DNA from: Salsipaludibacter sp963735045
Lineage (GTDB): Bacteria; Actinomycetota; Nitriliruptoria; Nitriliruptorales; Nitriliruptoraceae
Direction: 5' to 3'
DNA length: 64,000 nt
Assembly: GCA_963735045.1 (NCBI GenBank)
Contig: CAVTIZ010000001.1
Span: 558,001 to 622,000 of the forward strand
Below, piece by piece: positions 1 through 7,752 of this stretch. The notes below the pieces were generated by a model. The model ran no database searches. It saw only the letters and a program-made list of their open reading frames with translations, and was not told the DNA's origin. Within the stretch, counting starts at the first letter, position 1. Every line of letters begins with the position of its first letter. Made by a program: the position numbers and the translations under genes.

Positions 1-437
1 GTGACCTCCACCGCCACGTCGCCGCCCACCTGCACCTCGACCTGCGGCTGGCTCGCCCGGATCGTGGCCTGCACGCCGGGCGAGGAGTCCCCCGGCGGCA
101 GGTGCAGCACGACCTCGTCGTCGCCGTGCTCGGGCGGGGGCAGGTCGTCGTGGTACAGCCGCCCCACCACCACGGGTTCGTGGTGGTCACCGTCGGCGAA
201 GGCCACGACCACGAGGTCTCCGGCCGCCGGGATCGCGGCGGAACCCAACACGCCGACCGCGATCGGGACCCGCGGGAGGACCAGGCCGGTCGCGCGCAAC
301 TCGACGCTGACGGCGTGGTCCGGCGGCACGCCCGTGCCATCGAAGGTGTCGACCACGACCCCGACCGAGATGGCCGGGCGGGCGGTCGCCTCGTGGCGGG
401 CGATGCGGGCGACGGAGTCGAACAGCGCGGCACTCAC
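1..437 (-). CDS. gpV-like baseplate spike/assembly protein (3' partial)
   Basis: This is the N-terminal 145 residues of a protein that runs off the left edge. It starts at GTG 437, which overlaps the TGA of the preceding gene (GTGA). The visible part has an N-terminal helix rich in Ala/Arg, then a small beta-rich region with the pattern GDLVVVAFADGDHHEPVVVG followed by a Tyr, typical of the OB-fold of phage gpV, Mu gp45 and VgrG-type spikes. Such proteins form the central spike at the tip of contractile tails. The place directly after a gpD-like hub gene matches Mu-type baseplate order. The call rests on pattern and context. The C-terminal spike beta-helix is not in view. Confidence 0.6.
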   Translation of the reverse strand, partial: MSAALFDSVARIARHEATARPAISVGVVVDTFDGTGVPPDHAVSVELRATGLVLPRVPIAVGVLGSAAIPAAGDLVVVAFADGDHHEPVVVGRLYHDDLPPPEHGDDEVVLHLPPGDSSPGVQATIRASQPQVEVQVGGDVAVEV

Positions 438-1444
438 GGCAACCCCCCGATCGCGCCCAGGAGGCCGGCGAGCAGGCCGCCACCGTCCGCCAGCGCCTGT
501 CCCGCCAGCCGGGTCGACCCCGCGCCGCGCGGGCCGAGGTCGTGCACGACCGAGGTCACGAACCAGGGACCGGCCCCGCCGGGCTGGGTGGCATCGGCGA
601 TCTCCACGGAGGCGCCCGGGCGAATGCCGGGCTGGAGCCAGCAGGTCGCACGCATGGTGGACGAGGCGTTGCGCGTGGCCGCGGCCGTGGTCGCCGCCGT
701 CACCCCGTCTGGCGTGCGCAGCGCCGGCGCGGCGGCACGGATCGTCCGGTCGCCGGCGTCGGGCGCCCCGTCCGGAAGGGCGGCGACCGTCTCGAGGTGG
801 GCATCGGGGGCGCTCACGTTGCCGGCCGGGCCGAGCCCGGTGAGCACGAGGTCGGGCGCGGGCTGGCGCTGCCGGACCTCCAACGCGGCGAGCTCGCGGC
901 CATGGCGCAGCGCGAGGTCGGCCGGGCCGGTCGGCAGCCCCAGCAGCCGCAGGGAGCCGTCGGCGTCGCTGGTGGCCACGGCCCCGGCCCAGCCCGCCAG
1001 GATGGCGGTGTGCTCGAGGGCCGTCCGCCCCTGGTCGGCGACGTAGGTGAGCAGGTCGGTGTCCGCGTCGAGCCGGCTGGTGGGGATGCCGGCAGCGTCC
1101 GCCATGGCCCCGACCACGTCGGCGACCCGCTGTTGCTGGAAGGTGGTCCCGGGCCGGATCGCGGCGAGGCGGGCCAGCGCGTCGCCGGCGACGACGGTGG
1201 TCCGGTCCAGGCCCCGGTCGACCCGCAGCACGACGCCACCGAAGGTCGCGACGTCGGGCTCCTCGCCGTCCAACAGGACCACGACGTCGTCACCGGGCTC
1301 GGCATCGACCCGCACCTGCGGGGGGAGCGTGATGCGAGCCGTACCGGCGCGCGGGGCCAGGCCCAACTGGAGGCGCAGGCCGGTGGCGTGGCGGTCGTAG
1401 CGCAGCGAGCCGAGCGTGACGGTGGCGCCGAAGGCGAGGGTCAT
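434..1444 (-). CDS. gpD-like baseplate hub protein (phage late control D family)
   Basis: A 336-residue protein starting at ATG 1444, which overlaps the stop of the upstream gene by four bases (ATGA), so the two are translationally coupled. It resembles phage P2 gpD/Mu gp44/T4 gp27 hub proteins: an N-terminal beta domain with the pattern DDVVVLLDG, a middle region where such proteins look up a short basis (VADVVGAMADAAGI, about residues 110-125), and a C-terminal domain with PGASVEIADA and WFVTSVVHDLG, the usual second hub beta-domain. In contractile tails the hub trimer connects tube and spike. Neighbours are a gp43-like protein and a gpV-like spike, which supports the call. Homology is by eye. 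Confidence 0.65.
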   Translation of the reverse strand: MTLAFGATVTLGSLRYDRHATGLRLQLGLAPRAGTARITLPPQVRVDAEPGDDVVVLLDGEEPDVATFGGVVLRVDRGLDRTTVVAGDALARLAAIRPGTTFQQQRVADVVGAMADAAGIPTSRLDADTDLLTYVADQGRTALEHTAILAGWAGAVATSDADGSLRLLGLPTGPADLALRHGRELAALEVRQRQPAPDLVLTGLGPAGNVSAPDAHLETVAALPDGAPDAGDRTIRAAAPALRTPDGVTAATTAAATRNASSTMRATCWLQPGIRPGASVEIADATQPGGAGPWFVTSVVHDLGPRGAGSTRLAGQALADGGGLLAGLLGAIGGLP

Positions 1445-2109
1445 GCGTCACCCCCGAGCAGTCCGGCCAGGCTGGACGCGATGTCGCCGAATCCCCCCGC
1501 CAGGCTCCCGACCGCGCCGACGGTGTCGCCCAGTGGGGCCAGCGGTCCGCCCACGTCGATCGACGACAGGGCCGCCAGCGCCTGCAACTGGTCGGCCGCG
1601 TCCATGACCGCGTCGACCGCGCCGGCCAGGTCGTCGGCCAGGTCGGTCAGGTCACCCATGATGTCGGTGTCGAAGCCGAGGTCACCGAGCCCGAAGTCGT
1701 CGAGGCCGCCGAAGCCGCTGACCTCCGCCGGCGGCGGCAGGGGCGGGCTCTCGACCAGCCACAACTCGTAGGTCACCAACCGTTCGAAGCCCGCGACGGC
1801 CTGTGCGGTGAAGTCCGTGACCACCACCTGCTGGAGTTCGAGTGCGGTGGTGATGTCGGCCGCGAAGGGGACCTCGTCACCCGACGCCGCGGCGGCCTGC
1901 AGCGCGGCGAGGTCGTCGGTGGCCGTGTCGCCGCGAAGCACGCCGACGATGCGGATGGCGTGCGAGCCGCGTCCGGCGCGCTGGACCGGGTCGCCGTCCA
2001 GGCCCGGCACCGAGGTCGCGGAGAAGCCCGCGTCCAGGACGTGGTCCAGTTGCTGGACGGCCGTCAGCGTGATGTCACCGACGATGGGCAACGAGGGCAC
2101 CGCTACCAC
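1441..2109 (-). CDS. Mu gp43 (DNA circularisation N-terminal)-like tail/baseplate protein
   Basis: A 222-residue protein with a GTG start at 2109, overlapping the stop of the preceding gene by seven bases. The first ~115 residues look like a small alpha/beta domain (LPIVGDITLTAVQQL at the start, RIVGVLRGD near residue 54, VTYELWLVE near residue 113). This could match the N-terminal domain of Mu gp43-type baseplate proteins. The rest is low-complexity, rich in Gly, Asp, Leu and Ala, with helical stretches (ADDLAGAVDAVMDAADQL). Position between the Pro-rich protein and the gpD-like hub fits gp43 in Mu order. An alternative is a baseplate LysM-type adaptor such as eCIS Afp7, but no LysM motif is visible. 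Confidence 0.45.
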   Translation of the reverse strand: MVAVPSLPIVGDITLTAVQQLDHVLDAGFSATSVPGLDGDPVQRAGRGSHAIRIVGVLRGDTATDDLAALQAAAASGDEVPFAADITTALELQQVVVTDFTAQAVAGFERLVTYELWLVESPPLPPPAEVSGFGGLDDFGLGDLGFDTDIMGDLTDLADDLAGAVDAVMDAADQLQALAALSSIDVGGPLAPLGDTVGAVGSLAGGFGDIASSLAGLLGGDA

Positions 2110-3440
2110 GGGAGCAGCCCTCGCACGTCGGACTCGTCGTCGAGTGCGTCGGCGAGCCGGTCGGCCAGGGCGTCGGTGGCGGGGGTGTCGGCGACCAACG
2201 GCGGCGCCGTGCGGTCCACCGCGGCGGCGGGGTGACGTCCGGCCCGCGGCACGGTGCTCGCGGCCGCCAGTGGCACCGTCGGCGCCGCGCGTGACGGTGC
2301 GGCGGCCGCGGGATCCCGGGACGCCACGGCCGGTGGCGACAGGACCGGTGGCGACGGGTGCTCGGCGGGCGCCGGGGCGGCCGGGCGCGACGCCGGCGGC
2401 GCCGGTCGACGACCGTTGCGGACCGGGTCGGGGGGATCGGCCGGGCTCGCGCCCGTGCGGGTCACGGCCACCGGGCCGGGATGGCCGTGGCGCCCGGCGA
2501 CGGCGGGCATGTCGGGGATGCCAGGAGCGGCATCCGGCGTGACCGACTGGTCGCGGCCGGGCGCGACCGGACGGGTATCAGCGACCCGCGGCGCCCACCC
2601 CCCGTCACGTTCGGGGGCGGTCCGTGCCGCCGTCGACCCGTCGTCGGACCGCTGCGGGTCCGTCGGCAACTGCCCCCCGTCGGACCGGGCCACCACGACG
2701 GCTGGTCGGGCCGGTGACGCGGCGGTCGACGCGGTGGCGACGTGGCCACCGGTGACGGCCGGTCCTGTCGGCGCGGACGACCCGGCGATGGCCGTCCCGG
2801 ACAGGTCGGCGCGCGGGCCCGTCGTCGCCGGCGCACCGGGTCCCGGGTGCGCCGGCCAGCCGGCCGCGTCGACGACCGCCGGGCCCAGTGCCGCCCGTGC
2901 ACGGTGGAGGAGGTCGTCGGCGAGGCGATCACGGAGGTCCTCGACCGACTCCGTCCCGGCTCCCGGTGTGGTGGCCGGCTGGTCGGGGTCGTCCACCAAC
3001 ACGAGGCTGGTCCACCCCGCTTCGATGTCGCCGTCCGTCGTGTCCAGGGCGCTGGCAGCGAGCCGGTCGACCACGTGGGCGGGGGCGGCCAGCAGGCTGC
3101 CGGGTGACCAGCCGAAGACCCGCGCCATCACGGCCGCGACGTCGGCGAACGTCGGCCCGCCCTCGGTGCTCGCCCCGGCCAGGTGCAGTGCCAGGGCCTG
3201 GGTCGCCGCGTCGGCATCCTCGTCGGCCCCCGCGGCCACCGCCACCGCCGCGGCCAGTGCGCGACGATCGCCCATTGCCAGGCAGGCCTGGGCCCGCCCA
3301 CCCCAGTCCAACGGCCGCAGGACCGCACCGTCGGCCAGACGCAACGCCCCGACGGTGGTCGCGGACGCGTCGGTGACCCCGGTGAGCACGACGTCGCCGA
3401 CGTGGACCTCTCGGGTGGACAGGTCGATCGTGATCGTCAC
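2103..3440 (-). CDS. Pro/Ala-rich hypothetical protein in the tape-measure slot of a tail module
   Basis: Start chosen at GTG 3440 because GGGCGGGAGGG sits eight to ten bases upstream; an ATG further upstream (3488) has no such site. The 445-residue product opens with a compact domain (TITIDLSTREVHVGDVVLTG, then helical segments to about residue 190, including FADVAAVMARVFGWSPGSLL). A long low-complexity region of Pro, Ala, Gly, Arg and Thr follows, ending in a short amphipathic helix near the C-terminus (DALADRLADALDDESDVRG). In contractile tails this gene position normally holds a tail chaperone and the long helical tape-measure protein; this product has no hydrophobic helices of that kind. 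Function unknown. Confidence 0.55.
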   Translation of the reverse strand: MTITIDLSTREVHVGDVVLTGVTDASATTVGALRLADGAVLRPLDWGGRAQACLAMGDRRALAAAVAVAAGADEDADAATQALALHLAGASTEGGPTFADVAAVMARVFGWSPGSLLAAPAHVVDRLAASALDTTDGDIEAGWTSLVLVDDPDQPATTPGAGTESVEDLRDRLADDLLHRARAALGPAVVDAAGWPAHPGPGAPATTGPRADLSGTAIAGSSAPTGPAVTGGHVATASTAASPARPAVVVARSDGGQLPTDPQRSDDGSTAARTAPERDGGWAPRVADTRPVAPGRDQSVTPDAAPGIPDMPAVAGRHGHPGPVAVTRTGASPADPPDPVRNGRRPAPPASRPAAPAPAEHPSPPVLSPPAVASRDPAAAAPSRAAPTVPLAAASTVPRAGRHPAAAVDRTAPPLVADTPATDALADRLADALDDESDVRGLLPW

Positions 3441-3505
3441 CGGATGCCCTCCCGCCCCGTCGTCCCGGCGTGGAGATGGCAGGCGCACGCCACGCCGAGC
3501 TGCCG

Positions 3506-3886
3506 TCAGTGCTCCTCGCGGACCCGCGTGGCGCTGAAGCCGTAGACCGCCTCCCCATGACCACCGACACCCAGGTCGAAGGTCTTGTCGGTCAGGTAGC
3601 AGTCGTCGAAGGTGACGGTGACCTCGGTCTCGCCATGGCGGAGGTTGGCGATCACCTGGAACTGCTGGTCCTCCTCCAGGCCGTCCAGCGTGGCGCTCGC
3701 CGAGGCCACCCGCAGGCGGCCCTGGACGTCGTGCGCACCCGACGTGACGCCGATGCGTTCGGCGCTGCCCAGCGCGTACAGGTTGGAGCGGACCCGTTCG
3801 GCGCGGTAGTCGATGGCCTGGACCCCGAGCAGGGGGTCGCCGTCGATGAGGACCGAGCTCTCGTTGGCTGCGAAGAGGGTGGTCAT
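3506..3886 (-). CDS. Contractile tail tube protein
   Basis: A 126-residue protein beginning at ATG 3886, 19 bases after the sheath gene and preceded by AAGGGA. It begins with short beta segments (SSVLIDGDPLLGVQAIDY) and ends with VYGFSATRV, with alternating beta-strand character throughout and no signal peptide. This fits the small tube proteins of Myoviridae-type and related contractile machines, which polymerise as hexameric rings inside the sheath. It is somewhat shorter than many tube proteins. Its position immediately after the sheath is the usual tube position and is the strongest argument. Confidence 0.65.
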   Translation of the reverse strand: MTTLFAANESSVLIDGDPLLGVQAIDYRAERVRSNLYALGSAERIGVTSGAHDVQGRLRVASASATLDGLEEDQQFQVIANLRHGETEVTVTFDDCYLTDKTFDLGVGGHGEAVYGFSATRVREEH

Positions 3887-3905
3887 GGGAAGCGTCCCTT
3901 CGTCG

Positions 3906-5600
3906 TCAGTTCTTCACCCGGAGGGTCGCGTAGACGTAGTCGATCGAGCGCACGGGTCGGACGGCCACGTCGATCCGCACGATCCCCTGCGCGAAGTCCT
4001 GCTGCGTGGAGTAGACGTCGACGACGAAGGCCGGGTCGGTCCCGTCGGTGCTGGGGACCAGCGCCCCGGCACGTTCGAGCCGGGTGAACGTGGCGACCAG
4101 TTGCTGGCGCAGCGCGGACCTGGCCTCGTCGGAGTTGAGTCGACCGATGAAGTTCTCGGCGATGGCCTTGGTCTCACGGATGCACTGGTCGGCGACGCGT
4201 GTGACCGAGATCTGGTCGCCGGTGGTGTCGATGCCCTTGAGCACGATGACCCCACGCCCGGCCCGCTGCTGGACGACGCACAGGTTCGTCGTCGGTCCCA
4301 GCAGGCGGTTGAGCTCGCTCTCGCGATAGGTGGCCGGTGCGATCCCGTGCAGCGGCACGGTCTTGAACGTCGGTGCGTCCATGGGTGTCATGCGCGCGAC
4401 GAGGCCGGCCACCGCACCGGACGCGCCCGCCGGGGACACCAGGACCATGCGGCGGTTGCGCACGGCGGCGGCGTGGTCCCGGATGTCGTCGAGGTCGTCC
4501 TGGGCATCTGGTCCCACGGAGCCGAAGGCGATGCGGGGGGCGCCGTTGTCGGACATGGACACGGCGTGGCCGACCAGGGACTGGTGGACCTGCACGACGT
4601 CGGCTTGGGAGCGCCCGGGCTCGATCGCCGCGAGCACCAGGTCGATGCGTGGGTCGTCGGCCAACAGGTCGATGGCTGCCCGGTAGTCGTCGACGCTGGG
4701 CGACGACCCACCCACGAACGCCGTGGGCGTCGCGGTGGCGGCGGGCAGTCGGGCGCCGGCGGGGAGGCTGCTGCGAGAGGTCACGTGGAGCAACCGGCTC
4801 TCGGCGGCCAGCACGGCCTGCAGGTGCCGGTCGGAGTCGGGGTCCATGGTGAGGTCCGCGAAGAGTTCCTGTCGTGCCCCGTTGCGCAGCACCTCGATGC
4901 TGATGTCGTCATCGGATCCCTGGATGCGCACGGTGACGCCGTCCGCGGCCACGCCGGGCAGCGTCCGCAGGTCCATGAGCATGGTCCCCGGGGCACCGTC
5001 CTGCGGGACCGCCGCCGTGCCCTCCTCGTCCAGGACGTAGTCACCCGGCGCCGGGTCGTCGTCTTCGAACCCGGGGTCCAGGGCCACCACGTGCGCCGAC
5101 AGCAGGTTGACGGTCCCGACGAGGTCCTGGGGGTCACCGGAGTCGACCACCAGGTCGTTGAAGCGTTCCACCTCCTGTCCGTCCCGGAGGATGCGCAGTG
5201 TCACGCGCACGATGTCCCCGGCGGCGTTGGTCACCGCCCGGACGTCGGCACCCAGGGCGTCGGCCCATTCGCCGTTGGCGCGGGCACGCAGCCGGATGGC
5301 GAGGTCGCCGTCGCTGTTGAGCAGCGTGGCACTGGACGGGCCGCCCTGCCGGACGGGGGACACCACCACCTCGCGACACCCGTTGCGCAGGGCATGCACG
5401 GCCTCGGGCATCGATGCCTGGGTGCCGGGACCGAGCAGCTCGACGAGTTCGCTGACCCGGGTGACCCCGACCGTGGTCCCGTCGGGTGGCGGGCGGTCCA
5501 CGATCCCGGCCACGCCGAGGATTCCGGCGGCGGCGGGGAGTGGGGGGAGCACGTCGAAACGTGCCTCCACCGACACACCGGGCACGACAAGCGTTGGCAT
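3906..5600 (-). CDS. Contractile tail sheath protein
   Basis: Start chosen at ATG 5600, preceded by GGGAGGGG eight bases upstream; an in-frame GTG further upstream lacks a site and would add a basic leader. The 564-residue product begins MPTLVVPGVSVEARF, like sheath subunits that start with a strand swapped between neighbours. The last ~200 residues carry the conserved sheath core: ESELNRLLGPTTN, GRGVIVLKGIDTTGD, DQCIRETKAIAENFIGRLN, then VDVAVRPVRSIDYVYATLRV at the end. The middle (residues ~150-290) is variable, as in the surface-exposed domains of phage sheaths. The sheath contracts to drive the inner tube through an envelope. It is the first gene of the tail run seen here. Confidence 0.9.
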   Translation of the reverse strand: MPTLVVPGVSVEARFDVLPPLPAAAGILGVAGIVDRPPPDGTTVGVTRVSELVELLGPGTQASMPEAVHALRNGCREVVVSPVRQGGPSSATLLNSDGDLAIRLRARANGEWADALGADVRAVTNAAGDIVRVTLRILRDGQEVERFNDLVVDSGDPQDLVGTVNLLSAHVVALDPGFEDDDPAPGDYVLDEEGTAAVPQDGAPGTMLMDLRTLPGVAADGVTVRIQGSDDDISIEVLRNGARQELFADLTMDPDSDRHLQAVLAAESRLLHVTSRSSLPAGARLPAATATPTAFVGGSSPSVDDYRAAIDLLADDPRIDLVLAAIEPGRSQADVVQVHQSLVGHAVSMSDNGAPRIAFGSVGPDAQDDLDDIRDHAAAVRNRRMVLVSPAGASGAVAGLVARMTPMDAPTFKTVPLHGIAPATYRESELNRLLGPTTNLCVVQQRAGRGVIVLKGIDTTGDQISVTRVADQCIRETKAIAENFIGRLNSDEARSALRQQLVATFTRLERAGALVPSTDGTDPAFVVDVYSTQQDFAQGIVRIDVAVRPVRSIDYVYATLRVKN

Positions 5601-5643
5601 TTTGCGACCCCTCCCGCCTTCGACCCAAAGGCGCTGTGGTTGA

Positions 5644-5671
5644 ACACTAGTCACGAGCGTCGAGCGCGCAA
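5644..5671 (-). promoter_or_regulatory. Possible promoter of the tail module
   Basis: On the minus strand a TTGCGC box (5666-5671) and TAGTGT (5644-5649) are separated by 16 bases, 44 bases upstream of the sheath start and downstream of the ZIP gene. This is the only good promoter-like pair in the 147-base gap. It is a pattern match only. Confidence 0.35.
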
Positions 5672-5747
5672 CCCCCAATTTCCACGTCGGCACCACGCCA
5701 CGTACCGCTCGCGGTCGGGCGGGCGGCGACGTCCGGACTCGCGACCG

Positions 5748-6449
5748 TCAGCCGCCCAGCCGGCCCAGGGCGACGGCCAGGACGACACCGAGGGTCGCCG
5801 CGAGGCCGGTTGCCTGCCGGTCCTCGCGATACGCCTCGGGGAAGACCTCCGTCGCCAGGGACGCCACGACGGCGCCGGCGGCGAACCCGCGCACCGCCCC
5901 CAGCACCGACGACGACGCCCCTTCCAGCACCAGGTAGCCCGTCATGGCGGCACCCGACAGCAGCACCGCGGTCGCCCCCCACAGCCCCATCGCCGTCGTG
6001 CGGTCGCGTCCGGCATCGGCCATCTGCTGGGCACCGCCGGCGGCCTCGGGCAGGTTCGACAGCAGGATGGATCCGGCCAGTGCGGCCACCTGGGTCGGGC
6101 TGGCTGCGATCAGGGCCACCCCCAACGCGAGGTTCTCGGGGATGCCGTCCAGCGTGATGGCCACCAGCAGGCCGCCCCCCGAGTCGTTGCCCCACACCTC
6201 GTCGACCAGGTGGTCCAGGCCGGTGAAGACGACGGCGCCGACCGCGACGAAGGCCAGCACGGTGATCGTCGAGCCGCCCTCCAGCGACGGCTCGATCAGC
6301 TCCGACACCACCGACACGATCAGCGCGCCACCGGCCAGTGCGACGAGGAAGCCCTTGACGGCGTCCGGCAGGGGCCAGAACAGGCCCCACGCCGCGCCCA
6401 GGACCAGCGCACCGGACACCACGGCGATGACGAGCAGCACGGTGACCAT
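5748..6449 (-). CDS. ZIP-family divalent metal transporter
   Basis: A 233-residue integral membrane protein; ATG 6449 is chosen because the protein then begins directly with a membrane helix (VTVLLVIAVVSGALVLGAA). About seven to eight hydrophobic helices are visible. The fourth contains ITLDGIPENLALGVAL and the fifth LLSNLPEAAGG, the equivalents of the HNxPEG and HExxH-like metal-binding motifs of ZIP transporters. Both first His residues are replaced (by Asp and Ser), as seen in some bacterial ZIPs. Likely moves zinc or other divalent cations into the cytoplasm. The gene ends 147 bases before the tail module and seems unrelated to it. Confidence 0.8.
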   Translation of the reverse strand: MVTVLLVIAVVSGALVLGAAWGLFWPLPDAVKGFLVALAGGALIVSVVSELIEPSLEGGSTITVLAFVAVGAVVFTGLDHLVDEVWGNDSGGGLLVAITLDGIPENLALGVALIAASPTQVAALAGSILLSNLPEAAGGAQQMADAGRDRTTAMGLWGATAVLLSGAAMTGYLVLEGASSSVLGAVRGFAAGAVVASLATEVFPEAYREDRQATGLAATLGVVLAVALGRLGG

Positions 6450-6535
6450 GTCCTCGACGCTATCCCCGCCGACCATCCCCCCGGCCCGCGACGGACACCA
6501 CCGAGTGGTCGTCGCCAGTGCGTCGTCACGGGACA

Positions 6536-6572
6536 CCACGACGGGCCCCGCCAGTGGCGGGGCCCGTCGTGG
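6536..6572 (-). terminator. Perfect 17-bp stem hairpin terminator
   Basis: A perfect inverted repeat of 17 bases (CCACGACGGGCCCCGCC and its complement) around a 3-base AGT loop, located 16 bases after the stop codon of the OsmC gene and before the ZIP start. It lacks a long U-run, as usual in GC-rich actinobacteria. It most likely ends the OsmC transcript. Confidence 0.8.
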
Positions 6573-6588
6573 TGACGTGGTCGAGCGG

Positions 6589-7005
6589 TCAGGCGATCGC
6601 GACGTCCAGGGTGATCTCCCCGACACCGGTCAGGGCCTTGGACACCGGGCAACCCTCCTTGGCCTTCTCGGCGTGCTCACGCAGGGTCGCCTCGTCCGCG
6701 TCGGCGTCGATGGTGGTCGACAGCGCGATCCTGGAGATCGACGGGCCACCGTCCATGCTCATCGACACCGTGGCGTCGGTCGTGACCGAGCGGGACTCGA
6801 TGCCGGCCTCGGACAGCATGTTGGACAGGGCCATCGAGAAGCACCCCGCGTGGGCGGCACCGATCAGTTCCTCCGGGCTGGTGCCGTCGCCGTCCTCGAA
6901 CCGTGAGGCGGCGGAGAAGTCACCGGACAGGCCGGTCGCCGTCTCCATCGACCCCGAGCCGGAGCCCAGGTCGCCGTGCCATTGTGCGTGTGCCTTGGCA
7001 GCCAT
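6589..7005 (-). CDS. OsmC-family organic hydroperoxide resistance protein
   Basis: A 138-residue cytosolic peroxidase-type protein. Start ATG 7005 follows AAGGACGACAG, a fair ribosome site. The two redox cysteines are visible: Cys55 in AAHAGCFSMALSNML and Cys119 in EKAKEGCPVSKAL, the classical OsmC/Ohr pair that reduces organic hydroperoxides. The N-terminal sequence (ATAQWHGDLGSGSG-like) is the OsmC rather than the Ohr type. It stands alone, flanked by a strong terminator downstream and a 13-base tandem repeat in its leader. Expression under osmotic or oxidative stress is expected from the family. Confidence 0.9.
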   Translation of the reverse strand: MAAKAHAQWHGDLGSGSGSMETATGLSGDFSAASRFEDGDGTSPEELIGAAHAGCFSMALSNMLSEAGIESRSVTTDATVSMSMDGGPSISRIALSTTIDADADEATLREHAEKAKEGCPVSKALTGVGEITLDVAIA

Positions 7006-7017
7006 CTGTCGTCCTTG

Positions 7018-7069
7018 CTGTTGGGTCGGGCTGTTGGGTCGGGCTGTTGGGTCGGGCTGTTGGGTCGGC
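7018..7069. repeat. Four tandem copies of a 13-bp repeat
   Basis: The unit CTGTTGGGTCGGG occurs four times head to tail, three copies perfect and the last with one change at its end. It ends 13 bases before the OsmC start codon and therefore lies in its leader or promoter. Copy number could vary by slippage. Confidence 0.9.
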
Positions 7070-7335
7070 CGTCGGGGATCGGCCGGTCTGGTGCATCCGG
7101 TCGCTCGCCCGTCCGGGATGTCGTCATCCCCTCGGCCATCCACGACAACCCTATGGCGGCGACCAGGCCCTGACGGGGGGCGAAGGGACACGAAGGCGGG
7201 AATATCGCCGCCTCGGCACGACGACGTCCGCAGCAGTGCCGGCCGCGACAGCTCCCACCGGAGGTGCTCCACGACGGGGCGCCGGCCCACTAGGGTCCCG
7301 GGGTGACTGTGCCAATCCCGTGAAACGAGACGACC

Positions 7336-7713
7336 ATGCCACTGTTCGACATCTTCTGGGCCATGCTGATGCTGTTCCTGTTCATCGCCTGGATCTGGGT
7401 CCTGATCTCGGTGATCAGCGACCTGTTCCGCGACCACGAGACCCGCGGCGTGACCAAGGCCATCTGGGCGATCTTCATCCTGTTGATCCCCTGGTTGGGC
7501 GTGCTGGTCTACATCCTCGCCCGTGGCGACGGCATGGCCAAGCGCCGTGCCCAGGAGGTCCAGGAGGCCCAGGAGGCCACTCGCACCTACATCCGCGAGA
7601 CCGCCGGGACGACATCGGTCGCCGACGAGCTCCACAAGCTGGGTGAGCTGCGCGACAAGGGCACCATCACCGACGAGGAGTTCCAGACGCAGAAGGCGAG
7701 CCTGCTCGCCTGA
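7336..7713 (+). CDS. PLDc_N/SHOCT-domain membrane protein
   Basis: A 125-residue protein with ATG at 7336. Residues 5-28 and about 42-63 form two membrane helices (FWAMLMLFLFIAWIWVL; AIWAIFILLIPWLGVLVYI) with a polar turn between them. This is the pattern of the cardiolipin-synthase N-terminal (PLDc_N) hairpin. A charged coiled-coil-like stretch follows (KRRAQEVQEAQEAT). The C-terminal ~30 residues (ADELHKLGELRDKGTITDEEF) are a SHOCT domain, a short helical motif common at the ends of actinobacterial membrane proteins. The biochemical role of this common architecture is not known. It converges with the ATPase gene, separated by a palindromic terminator. Confidence 0.85.
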   Translation: MPLFDIFWAMLMLFLFIAWIWVLISVISDLFRDHETRGVTKAIWAIFILLIPWLGVLVYILARGDGMAKRRAQEVQEAQEATRTYIRETAGTTSVADELHKLGELRDKGTITDEEFQTQKASLLA

Positions 7714-7723
7714 TCCGGCCACC

Positions 7724-7749
7724 TCCGTGCCCGCCGCGGCGGGCACGGA
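7724..7749. terminator. Bidirectional terminator between convergent genes
   Basis: A 26-base perfect palindrome (TCCGTGCCCGCCG and its complement) lies 10 bases after the SHOCT gene and 3 bases before the end of the convergent ATPase gene. Symmetry and position suit termination in both directions. Confidence 0.7.
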
Positions 7750-7752
7750 TGC

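Noticed and set aside
1..5600. Complete prophage
   Set aside because: Only tail genes are visible; no integrase, terminase, portal, capsid or attachment-site repeats are in the window, so the claim cannot be supported here.
3813..6575. A plus-strand open frame of 920 codons
   Set aside because: Antisense to the sheath and ZIP genes, which have strong family motifs and ribosome sites; the opposite frame has none.
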